DNA from: Paenalkalicoccus suaedae | Lineage (GTDB): Bacteria > Bacillota > Bacilli > Bacillales > Salisediminibacteriaceae | DNA: 64,000 nucleotides | NCBI RefSeq assembly: GCF_006965545.2 | Contig: NZ_CP041372.2 | Span: 3,782,001 to 3,846,000 of the forward strand | Direction: 5' to 3' | Shown: positions 55,239 to 63,158 of the stretch, piece after piece | Position numbering within the stretch: position 1 is the first letter of the stretch | How the letters are laid out: each line of letters starts with the position of its first letter | Made by a program: the position numbers and the translations under genes | The notes under the pieces: model-generated | The model's database searches: none | Told to the model about the DNA's origin: nothing | What the model saw: the letters and a program-made list of their open reading frames with translations, nothing else

Positions 55239-55491
55239 CAAGACCGTCCCCTTTTTGTCTAGAAAGTATCCAGGATATTGAAATATGTTGGAGGTTATAT
55301 AGCGGTATTTTATAAGTCTTATATCCTGTGATATTAGCCATCTACGTTCTATGTAGCGAACTATTATGATTAATATACACTCATTATAGCCTATATTTAA
55401 CGTTTGAGAAGTAAGTATCATGGGTATAATATGTATTTATGACTACATTTTATTAAAATACACAAATAAAAAAAACGACAAGATTCGTACA

Positions 55492-56469
55492 TCATCTTGT
55501 CGTTTCGCTTTCTAGCAACGTAATAGGAAGCACTACCTCATATGGTATTTCTTCCTTACCACCTTCAATTTGTTTAATTAGTAGGTCTAACGCCTTTTCT
55601 GCAATTAGCTTGATCGGCTGTAAAATGGTGCTGAGCTCTGGAAGCATGAGTTGTTGCGTTTCAGTTCCATCATAGCCTATTAGTTTTACTTGATTAGGTA
55701 TGTGAATGCCTTTTGTTTTAGCGACGCGAAGTACTTTAGAAGCTATGATATCATCACTTGCAAATATCCCGTCTACTTTAGGGTTTGCATCAAATAGCTG
55801 TTGTAGCACGCGTTCCTCTGTCTCTTCGCTCTCCATTTCATAGGTGAGGTGCGGAAGTTCATGTTCCTTCATAACGTCTTCATACGCTTTGCGTCTTAAG
55901 TTAGCTGGGGTTTTAAGTGATATTGGTCCGTTAATGTGAATGATGGTAGAGCAACCTCTCTTTATAAGGAGCTCTGTTGCAAGTCTACCACCTTCGTAGT
56001 TATCACTAGATACAACCGGAATCGTATCAGAGAAATAGCGGTCTACACCAACCACTGGTAGTCCAGGTATGGAGTAAGCTTCAATTCCTTCATTATGTGC
56101 TCCTGCAATAATACCATCCACTTGATGTCTTTGGAGCATCTCTAAATACTCGATTTCTTTATCCTCTCGTCCTTGGCTATTGCACAACAATACTTTGTAT
56201 CCAAGGCTTGAAGCTAATGTTTCTAAATGGAAAATCAGCTGTCCATAGAAGGGATTGCTTGTGGTAGGAAAAATGACTCCTAAAAGATTCGTTTTTTTTC
56301 CAAACAATGATCGTGCTACCTCGTTCGGATAATAGTTTAATTCCTTAATTGCTTCGTCAACTTTTTGTCTCGTTTTTTCTCCAATATAGCCTCGATTATT
56401 TAACACACGTGAAACAGTTGTGGGAGAAACTCCAGCGAGCTTTGCCACATCTTCTATTTTAGGCTTCAT
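55492..56469 (-). CDS. LacI family transcription regulator
   Basis: A 325-residue repressor starting at ATG 56469. The HTH is IEDVAKLAGVSPTTVSRVLNN, followed by the hinge helix NEVARSLFGKKT and a periplasmic-binding-like domain (about 60-325). SNPFYGQLIFHLETLA and DGIFASDDIIASKVL are typical. It resembles the ribose/sucrose branch. No sugar operon is adjacent, so the target is unknown. Confidence 0.93.
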   Translation of the reverse strand: MKPKIEDVAKLAGVSPTTVSRVLNNRGYIGEKTRQKVDEAIKELNYYPNEVARSLFGKKTNLLGVIFPTTSNPFYGQLIFHLETLASSLGYKVLLCNSQGREDKEIEYLEMLQRHQVDGIIAGAHNEGIEAYSIPGLPVVGVDRYFSDTIPVVSSDNYEGGRLATELLIKRGCSTIIHINGPISLKTPANLRRKAYEDVMKEHELPHLTYEMESEETEERVLQQLFDANPKVDGIFASDDIIASKVLRVAKTKGIHIPNQVKLIGYDGTETQQLMLPELSTILQPIKLIAEKALDLLIKQIEGGKEEIPYEVVLPITLLESETTR

Positions 56470-56588
56470 TCATCAGCCACCCCTTAACAAAAAATACCTC
56501 TTTGCCTTTTAGGATAAGCGAAGGGCCTAGGGATAGCAAGGCTAGTTCATTTGTTTTACATTTACTCTGTACAACCTTCTTCCTTCTA

Positions 56589-56597
56589 TGCTACGAT
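56589..56597 (+). promoter_or_regulatory. Extended -10 of the rsgA leader transcript
   Basis: TGCTACGAT has an extended -10 shape; TGTACA is 18 bp upstream. It could start the structured leader that follows. Confidence 0.5.
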
Positions 56598-56631
56598 GAA
56601 TATACAAATTACGGAAAGCGAGGGATGTTTT

Positions 56632-56709
56632 ATGCGTGTATATACTACTGCTACAACACCATTAATTGCATATGCGGCACATCCTCGTTCCGAGAGTACG
56701 GGTTTTTAA
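56632..56709 (+). CDS. Possible 25-residue leader peptide
   Basis: ATG 56632 lies seven bases after AGGG, with stop TAA at 56707. The peptide starts MRVYTTATTPLIAY and ends STGF, with no known family. Its last third overlaps the first arm of a long hairpin (56675-56690 with 56730-56744). It is too short for certainty; position before a terminator and a ribosome-assembly GTPase suggests a translated leader. Confidence 0.4.
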   Translation: MRVYTTATTPLIAYAAHPRSESTGF

Positions 56710-56814
56710 GGATAAATGTAACTCCTGACGAATGAGATGTGCCGACCTACGTTTAGGATCGGACTACTATTATTTCATATGGGATAAGAGGACCGTTTCG
56801 TACGGTCTTTTTTT
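56675..56814 (+). ncRNA. Structured 5' leader with terminator before rsgA-type gene
   Basis: Three elements: a hairpin with 15-16-base arms (56675-56690 / 56730-56744); a hairpin CCGACCTA / TAGGATCGG at 56742-56762 whose left arm shares bases with the first; and a terminator GACCGT / ACGGTC followed by seven T (56791-56814). The shared bases suggest alternative folding. No known riboswitch class was recognised. Confidence 0.6.
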
Positions 56815-56840
56815 GTACCCAAAAATCAGGAGGAATCACA

Positions 56841-57899
56841 TTGAATATACGAGATTACGGTTGGAATGACACGTTTGCAGCAGCGAAGGAAAGCTTCCAG
56901 CATGAAGGCTTCGTGCCTGCGAGAGTGCTGGTTGAACAAAAAAATGCTTACAGGCTTGCTTCTGAATCTGGCGAGCTACATGGGGAACTGTCTGGCAAGC
57001 TTCGCTTCGAAGCTCTTAGTAGAATTGATTTACCGGCTGTAGGAGACTGGGTACTGGTCGATGCTCGCCCCGAAGAAGGAAAGGCAACGATCCATGCGGT
57101 TTTGCCTCGTTCCTCCTTTTTCTCCCGAAAGAGTGCTGGGACGGTGCCAGAGCAACAGATTATTGCGTCGAATATTGATACGGTGTTTTTAGTGAGTGCG
57201 TTGAATCGGGATTTTAATTTACGGCGGATGGAGCGCTATTTGGTGATGGCGTATGAGAGTGGCGCGAATCCGGTGTTTGTGCTGACGAAGGCGGATTTGA
57301 GTGAGGATGCGGCGGATAAGAAGCGTCAGGTGGAGGAGATTGCGTTTGGCGTGCCTGTGCATGTTGTGAGCGCGTTTGAGCAGTCCGGTATTGAGGAGCT
57401 TGCACCGTATTTGGGTGCTGGTAAGACGGTTGTGCTACTTGGATCGTCGGGTGCTGGTAAGTCGACATTAACGAATGTGTTGCTCGGCGCGGAGGTGCAG
57501 GTGGTGAGTCACGTGCGCGAGGATGATGACCGCGGGCGGCATACGACCACGCATCGCGAGCTATTTCCGCTTCCAAGTGGCGCGCTGTTAATTGATACGC
57601 CTGGGATGCGTGAGCTCCAGCTTTGGGAGGCGTCCGAGTCGAATGATCATGGCTTCCCGGATATTGAGGCGTTAGCACGGACATGTCGATTTAATGACTG
57701 CTCGCATCAGAGCGAGCCCGGCTGTGCGGTGCAGGCGGCGATCGAGGGCGGAGAGCTTGACGAGGCGCGCTTTGCGTCATATCAGAAACTCTTGCGAGAG
57801 CTTGCTTTTATGGAGCGTAAAGGCAATAAAGTGTTAGAGAAAGCCGCACGAGATAAGTGGAAGAAGGTTACTCAGCAGCATAAAAAGACGAAGTATTGA
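56841..57899 (+). CDS. rsgA: RsgA-type ribosome-associated GTPase
   Basis: A 352-residue protein, start TTG 56841 seven bases after AGGAGG. OB domain (about 40-100), then a circularly permuted GTPase: G4 VLTKADL, G1 LLGSSGAGKSTLTNVLL, G3 IDTPGMREL, and a C-terminal zinc motif CRFNDCSHQSEPGC. RsgA helps 30S subunit maturation. It is longer than housekeeping RsgA (about 295) and is not beside the usual prkC/rpe genes, so it may be a second copy. GC-ending codons are frequent from about 57200. A terminator follows. Confidence 0.92.
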   Translation: MNIRDYGWNDTFAAAKESFQHEGFVPARVLVEQKNAYRLASESGELHGELSGKLRFEALSRIDLPAVGDWVLVDARPEEGKATIHAVLPRSSFFSRKSAGTVPEQQIIASNIDTVFLVSALNRDFNLRRMERYLVMAYESGANPVFVLTKADLSEDAADKKRQVEEIAFGVPVHVVSAFEQSGIEELAPYLGAGKTVVLLGSSGAGKSTLTNVLLGAEVQVVSHVREDDDRGRHTTTHRELFPLPSGALLIDTPGMRELQLWEASESNDHGFPDIEALARTCRFNDCSHQSEPGCAVQAAIEGGELDEARFASYQKLLRELAFMERKGNKVLEKAARDKWKKVTQQHKKTKY

Positions 57900-57906
57900 T
57901 AGATGG

Positions 57907-57941
57907 AAAAGGGCCCGGCGCAGGAGCGCTGGGCCCTTTTG
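57907..57941 (+). terminator. Terminator of the rsgA-type gene
   Basis: AAAAGGGCCC and GGGCCCTTTT arms with an inner GCGC stem. Confidence 0.9.
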
Positions 57942-58000
57942 GTTTGGAATTGCTTGGGTTTTGGATTTTGGCAGCAATATGTTGGGCAACTTTTTATGGT

Positions 58001-58110
58001 GTGCTAAATTGGCGGAGAGTAGTGCTAAATCGGGTCGATGTCGTGCAAAAATAACAGGATATTGTGCCAAAACGAGGGAAGGTTGTGCAAATTATCCATT
58101 TTAATGTATT
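58001..58110. repeat. Array B: five 21-bp units, head GTGCTAAA type
   Basis: Units start at 58001, 58022, 58043, 58064 and 58085, exactly 21 bp apart. The last reads GTGCAAATTATCCATTTTAA, the same 3' end as arrays A and C. Unit four starts GTGCCAAAACGAG as in array C. It lies between convergent rsgA-type and LRR genes. Confidence 0.85.
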
Positions 58111-58137
58111 TAAACTATGATAAAAAGAAATGAAAAC

Positions 58138-58175
58138 CAAAAAAACACCACCTGCGGAATTCGAACTTCCGCAGG
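58138..58175 (-). terminator. Terminator of the LRR-DUF2252-SLH gene
   Basis: CCTGCGGAA and TTCCGCAGG arms with a 7-base loop; on the minus strand GGTGGTG and a T run follow. Confidence 0.82.
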
Positions 58176-58204
58176 CAGTGCCCCTCTTCTGTTACCTCAT
58201 TTTC

Positions 58205-61200
58205 TTATCTTAAAAGCTGTAAAAATTGATTCGTCACTTGAGCTGCTTCCGCTCGTGTCGTGTGACCTTTTGGATCAAAGATGCCTTGACCCTTGCCCTG
58301 CATAATCTCCAGCGCAACCATGAGATCCACAGCTTCCGTTGCCCATGGACCAATCTGATCCGCATCCGCGAATGTCAGCGTACGATCGCCAGCAAGCTCA
58401 CCGTGCAGGAATGATACCGCGCGCTGGATCATCACTGCAAGCTCCTCACGCGTCACGTTATCACTAGGACGGAACGCACCGTCTGGATTACCAATAACAA
58501 GCTCAAACTCTGAAGCAACCGCAATTGCATCAGCGTACCACGCATCATCAGCTACGTCTGAGTAAGACGCCTCAAATCCATCAACGTTCGTTAAGCCAAG
58601 TGCACGCGTCAACAACGTCACCGCCTCAGCGCGAGTTAAGTTGTCATTCGGCGCAAATTCCGACTCCGTCTTACCAAACACGACGAATTGGGAAGCAAGC
58701 TTTGATACAGGCTCCTTGGCCCAGTGCTCCGCTACATCCTCAAATGATTTTTCGGTAGCAACCACAGCATACACACTGTTTTGATTGCGATAAATATCGA
58801 CTGATGTAGGAGCTTGGACGACGTTAGGTACAAACTGTAACTCCTCATCCTCTGTAATGGTAATCGCAGTAGCATAGCGTACCTCGCTTACGTCTACATC
58901 CGTTTGGATCGAACGCTTTACATAACGAGAACCGAAGCTCTTCACTTCCTCACGCTCGCCATCAACAGTAACAAAAACAGAGAACTTTACAGGTGCAGAT
59001 AGTAATTCCACGTCTTCATTTTCAAACAAATCAGTGAGAGTTGGTGTCATCTCTTGCTTGTCGATACTTATGTCGATTGTGCCCTCTACTCCGTAATCGG
59101 CTAGCACATCAAGTGGCAACGCATAGCTACCTGTTGCTGCTTCCACATGGATTTCGTCAATGATGGTAGACTCTGTGAAGCTTAATGGAATTTCTACTGT
59201 CACACTCTCTTCGTCTGTTGCATCAACCGTAAAGATACCGTTAACTGCTTCTTCCTCCGCTTGGTCTAGATCAAGCTCAGGTGTTGGCTCCGGCTCTGGC
59301 TGCGGAGTTGGACCAGGGACAACTGGCGTTCCTTGCGATGGGTTTGCAAAGGATACATCGCCATTGTCTAATGCTGCTTGGAAGAAGTCATGATCGTAAA
59401 CAGTTTGTTTATAGTAGCTTTCTGCAGAGCGAATCAGGTCGTCATTGAAGGTCGTTAGCTCTTCAAAAGCTGCGTTTGCGGCAGAGGCGAATCCTTCTGT
59501 AGATCGAGCGTGTCCGTAAGCTAACACGGTAGCTGTATCTGTTAAATAGTCATCAAACTCTTGCTTCGACCAGAAGGAAGACACGTCGAACTCATCTTTA
59601 AATGGCGAACGTTCTTTTACTAAGAAGGACTTGCCTGAAGCGTTCATCTTTCCCCAATGAATGTCTGGCTGATTGTGCATAAGAGACATTCCAGTTAGTG
59701 TACGGTCTGCATCAGTAGCAAACGTTCCTTCATCGAAGGATGTGATCCCTGTTTCCTCAAGAACAGAGGATAGTTGCTCTTTGACATCCAGTACAATATC
59801 GTCGCCCGTTGCATCCGTATCACCTTCGATGAGTACGTAGTAGCGGTCAACACCAAGGGAGCCTAGCCCAGCATTGTCACGGCGCACGATATCTTTAAAC
59901 TGGAAGTAGTCGCGACCCTTTTCTTCTAAAATCTCAGCTGGAAGGCTATCGATATAGTCATTCCAGTTGTTTTGGATAGCTTGACGCTCCTGTGCGGTTA
60001 CCGGTGACGTACGTCCGTAATTTGGATCAAAGATACGATTACCGTCCGCGTCACGCGTTGTCCAACGGTTGAGGACTAGTGCTGTCTCTTCGCCTTCAAC
60101 TTCTTCAGCGGTTTCTGCAACAAATCCTGTCAGGTTGGCACTCGTTTTGGCGATTGTATCAACGTCAACAGCACCACTTTCGACTTGTGCAATAGCCTCC
60201 TTGTAGGAATTCGCAAAGACCTCGACCGAATCTTGGATCTCTTCTCTAGTAAGTTGGAGGCCCTTTGCAGCGTCATTCATGAGATACATACTTGTTGCAA
60301 AACGAGTCAGGTCATAGTAGAACGGAGCAATCCCAGACTCATCAAAGTCATTTAAATCATAGACAGAACCTTGACGATTGCCAAAGAATCCAACATTTTC
60401 GATGTGGAAGTCCGCTGTGATCCACGTGTTTAGGCCGTCCTGCTGCTTCCATGCTTCCGGAATCCAAACATTTCCTGATTGTACGTCAGAAAAATAGATA
60501 TTTGTTGTTCCACGTAGGAATGGGAATGCACCATTTGCCATACCGCGGAACTTGCTTTCACGAATCGTAGCATTTGGAATGTAGGCATTCGCCTCATAAA
60601 TGGTCTCAAGAAGGGACGCTTCACGTTCTGTTCCTGTAACAATGTCGGCGTCAATATCCACCGCTAGTCGATTCTTTTCTAGCACAAAGTCAACGTAGTC
60701 GATGGAATCGTATTTTGGTGCAATCGGAGTCAGATCACGTAAGTTAGAGTTACCATCTAACTCTAAAGCATCTCTTAAGTCTAATTCTGCAATTGGTGAT
60801 AGATCCGTTATGTTGTTATCTCGTAAAACAAGGTCACGAATACCACGTAGCTGGCTTAGTGGTTCTAGATTAGTAATGTTATTACGTCTTAGGTTAAGTG
60901 CTTCTAAATTTTCTAAAGTAGTAAGTGGAGCTAGGTCTACCACTTGGTTTGTGTGTAGGTTAAGATCTTCTAAATTCGTTAACGTAGAGAGCGGCGTAAG
61001 GTCGACGATATTATTCTCACGTAGCTGAAGGTCCGTCAGCGCTGTAAGATTCGCGAGTGGTGAAATATCGGACACGCTGTTCTCACGAAGGCTCAAGTCC
61101 ACAAGCTTTGTAAGGTTTTGAAGCGCGTCTATAGTGGTAATATCGTTTGAACGCAAGTCTAGCTCGGTTAGCTCTGTCATGCCAGATAGAGCGGTAATGT

Positions 61201-61960
61201 CATAGATCACGTTATTGCGGAGGTTGAGCTCTGTTAAATTGGTAAGCTCGGAAAGGGCGCCAATGTCCGTGATGTTGTTGTTACGGAGGCTTAATACTGT
61301 GAGCTTTGTAAGGTCTGCGAGTGAGTCGATACTGGTAATGTTGTTATCACGAGCATCAAGTTCTGTTAGTTCAGTCATCTGCATTAAAGCTGTGATATCA
61401 GTTATAGCATTTTCACGCAATTCCAGATCCTTTAATGATAGGAGCTCAGATAGTGCGCTAATGTCAATAACGTTGTTGCCACGTAGACTAAGTGATTCAA
61501 GCTGAATAAGAGTTGCAAGCGGCACGATGTCTTCGATATCGTTATTTCGAAAGTCCATTTCCGTAACACTTGTGAATGCTTCGATACCTGTTAGGTCACG
61601 AATACCTGCTCCGCGAATACGAATGCGGTCTGTGAAAGTTGCCGCTACTTCAGCCGTGATCTCGTCTTCCGGGGAAAGGTTAAGTAAATCGAGTAACTCT
61701 GCTTTTAATGTTTCGTCAGGGATCTGAACGATGTCAGTTGCCTCATCTTGCATAGCTTCTTCGTTTTGGTCTTCCTGCGAGTCGTTTTCATCGTCACCTT
61801 GAGAATCTCCGTCTGGCTCTTCTGCCCCTTCTTCACCAGACTCAGGCGTATCCATGCCGTTCTCCTGGTCATGCGGTGCCTCTTCTGCTGCTACCGGTGC
61901 CACAATGGATGGTGTTAACACTACTCCTGCTAAACCTGCTAACGCTACTTTTCTTTTCAT
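58205..61960 (-). CDS. Surface protein: LRR, DUF2252 and SLH domains
   Basis: A 1251-residue secreted protein; start ATG 61960, six bases after AGGAGG. Signal peptide (about 1-25, ending VAAEE), an acidic low-complexity stretch (about 25-75), then a dozen or more 22-residue leucine-rich repeats of internalin/SDS22 type (about 100-410, for example LTELDLRSNDITTIDALQN). Next is a DUF2252 domain (about 460-890) with FRGMANGAFPFLRG, ADFHIENVGFFG and DLNDFDES, reminiscent of the kinase-like fold of this family. A Pro/Glu linker, beta-rich part and three canonical SLH repeats (about 1070-1251) end the protein. It should be wall-bound. Role unknown. Confidence 0.88.
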   Translation of the reverse strand: MKRKVALAGLAGVVLTPSIVAPVAAEEAPHDQENGMDTPESGEEGAEEPDGDSQGDDENDSQEDQNEEAMQDEATDIVQIPDETLKAELLDLLNLSPEDEITAEVAATFTDRIRIRGAGIRDLTGIEAFTSVTEMDFRNNDIEDIVPLATLIQLESLSLRGNNVIDISALSELLSLKDLELRENAITDITALMQMTELTELDARDNNITSIDSLADLTKLTVLSLRNNNITDIGALSELTNLTELNLRNNVIYDITALSGMTELTELDLRSNDITTIDALQNLTKLVDLSLRENSVSDISPLANLTALTDLQLRENNIVDLTPLSTLTNLEDLNLHTNQVVDLAPLTTLENLEALNLRRNNITNLEPLSQLRGIRDLVLRDNNITDLSPIAELDLRDALELDGNSNLRDLTPIAPKYDSIDYVDFVLEKNRLAVDIDADIVTGTEREASLLETIYEANAYIPNATIRESKFRGMANGAFPFLRGTTNIYFSDVQSGNVWIPEAWKQQDGLNTWITADFHIENVGFFGNRQGSVYDLNDFDESGIAPFYYDLTRFATSMYLMNDAAKGLQLTREEIQDSVEVFANSYKEAIAQVESGAVDVDTIAKTSANLTGFVAETAEEVEGEETALVLNRWTTRDADGNRIFDPNYGRTSPVTAQERQAIQNNWNDYIDSLPAEILEEKGRDYFQFKDIVRRDNAGLGSLGVDRYYVLIEGDTDATGDDIVLDVKEQLSSVLEETGITSFDEGTFATDADRTLTGMSLMHNQPDIHWGKMNASGKSFLVKERSPFKDEFDVSSFWSKQEFDDYLTDTATVLAYGHARSTEGFASAANAAFEELTTFNDDLIRSAESYYKQTVYDHDFFQAALDNGDVSFANPSQGTPVVPGPTPQPEPEPTPELDLDQAEEEAVNGIFTVDATDEESVTVEIPLSFTESTIIDEIHVEAATGSYALPLDVLADYGVEGTIDISIDKQEMTPTLTDLFENEDVELLSAPVKFSVFVTVDGEREEVKSFGSRYVKRSIQTDVDVSEVRYATAITITEDEELQFVPNVVQAPTSVDIYRNQNSVYAVVATEKSFEDVAEHWAKEPVSKLASQFVVFGKTESEFAPNDNLTRAEAVTLLTRALGLTNVDGFEASYSDVADDAWYADAIAVASEFELVIGNPDGAFRPSDNVTREELAVMIQRAVSFLHGELAGDRTLTFADADQIGPWATEAVDLMVALEIMQGKGQGIFDPKGHTTRAEAAQVTNQFLQLLR

Positions 61961-62228
61961 GCTCAACCTCCTAGAGTTATCTTTACGTCCACAAGTCTAA
62001 TAGATATGCGTGCACGTATGGGACGATTTACAGGATGTTTACAGAGATTTTACTAGCATGTTTTGACAGTAGACATATAACAAATTCGCTGAACAACTGT
62101 TCTGAATGGGTTTGAGTAGTCTTTACATTTTTTCATATTGTTGATGAATTGTGGGAAGGTAAAGATTATGAATGGGATGTGAATGGGTGAGGGGGGGTAG
62201 ATTTGGGCTGGCGAGGTGAAGTGGGGTA

Positions 62229-62340
62229 GTGCTGAAATGCGAGTGGGTGGTGCTAAATTGGCGGTGCTTTGTGCAAAAATGAAGGGATGTTGTGCCAAAA
62301 CGAGCGCAGGTTGTGCAAATTATCCATTTTAATGGATGTT
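62229..62340. repeat. Array C: five 21-bp units, head GTGCTAAA type
   Basis: Units start at 62229, 62250, 62271, 62292 and 62313, exactly 21 bp apart. The final unit carries the inverted repeat ATCCATTTTAATGGAT (stem 6, loop 4). Units three to five nearly equal those of array B. Here the array lies upstream of the LRR gene and not between convergent genes. Confidence 0.85.
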
Positions 62341-62394
62341 AAATGATTTCAAAAGGGGTTTTTACCCATTTATTTGAATGGAGTCATACACATC

Positions 62395-62433
62395 AAAAAA
62401 AAGGGACGAAGAGGTTATCCCTCTCCATCCCTT
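62395..62433 (-). terminator. Strong terminator in a gene-free gap
   Basis: On the minus strand AGGGATGGAGAGG and CCTCTTCGTCCCT arms with a 4-base loop precede eight T. It lies in the 61961-62678 gap, where I see no certain gene, only array C and this element. Confidence 0.8.
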
Positions 62434-62678
62434 CCTACGCGTATGGCAACATCCTAACTTACGCACCCCGAAGGATCGCCAATACTAACTTAGGAATATA
62501 TACAACCGAATCAACTACCCAGCCTGCAAATGTGCTTACTGCTAACCTTTTGTCTGAAGTGTCCTTTTACACTGAAAATTCCTCCTCTAGAAAGTAGTAA
62601 GTCTCCTACTTACATATACGAACCAACGGGTTAAAAGTTCCTTAAAAGCGTAGATCGAAATGAACTCTCCCTTACCTT

Positions 62679-63137
62679 CTACAATTCCTTCGTAAAAAAC
62701 AAACTGTTAGGATCCTCTTTATACGAAGCAAATGGACCTGTCTGAACGAAGCCTTCTCTTTCGTACAATCTACATGCAGGCTGAAATACTGCCATAGATC
62801 CTGTTTCCAAACTCACTCGCTCATACCCACGCGCTTTCGCCTCTTTCAAGATGTGAAGGAGCATGCGCTTTGCTACTCCTTTGCGGAGGTGAGCAGACGA
62901 TGTTTTCATCGACTTGATCTCGCCATGCTTTGCATCTAATTCTCGCAGTGCGCCACAGCCAAGCAATTCCTCTCCATCCCACATCGTCCAAAAGGTGATT
63001 TCCGATGCGCGCAATCCTTCTAGGTCGAGCGCATGTTTACTTTCAGGGGGAGAATGCGCCTGCATGCTACGAATGTGATCCTCTAAAAGCTCGATTACAG
63101 CTACATGTGTTACGTCGTCCGTAATGATTCGCACCAT
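62679..63137 (-). CDS. GNAT family N-acetyltransferase
   Basis: About 152 residues; start ATG 63137, five bases after GGAGG (the GTG at 63143 touches the ribosome site). The acetyl-CoA loop reads HLRKGVAKRMLLHILKEAKARG (about 83-104), and the C-terminus CRLYEREGFVQTGPFASY is typical of GNAT enzymes. The substrate is unknown. It is 15 bp after the peptidase gene and probably co-transcribed. Confidence 0.92.
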   Translation of the reverse strand: MVRIITDDVTHVAVIELLEDHIRSMQAHSPPESKHALDLEGLRASEITFWTMWDGEELLGCGALRELDAKHGEIKSMKTSSAHLRKGVAKRMLLHILKEAKARGYERVSLETGSMAVFQPACRLYEREGFVQTGPFASYKEDPNSLFFTKEL

Positions 63138-63158
63138 ACTCACCTCCGTCTGTTCATG

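Noticed and set aside
56502-56735. 77-codon frame in the rsgA leader
   Set aside because: Starts before the likely promoter and has no ribosome site; the 25-codon ORF in another frame is better supported.
57214-57684. 156-codon minus-strand frame
   Set aside because: Shadow of the GC-rich part of the rsgA-type gene; rich in Pro, Ser and Thr and without a ribosome site.
62343-62597. Plus-strand 84-codon frame
   Set aside because: No ribosome site; it runs through a minus-strand terminator and shows no family features.
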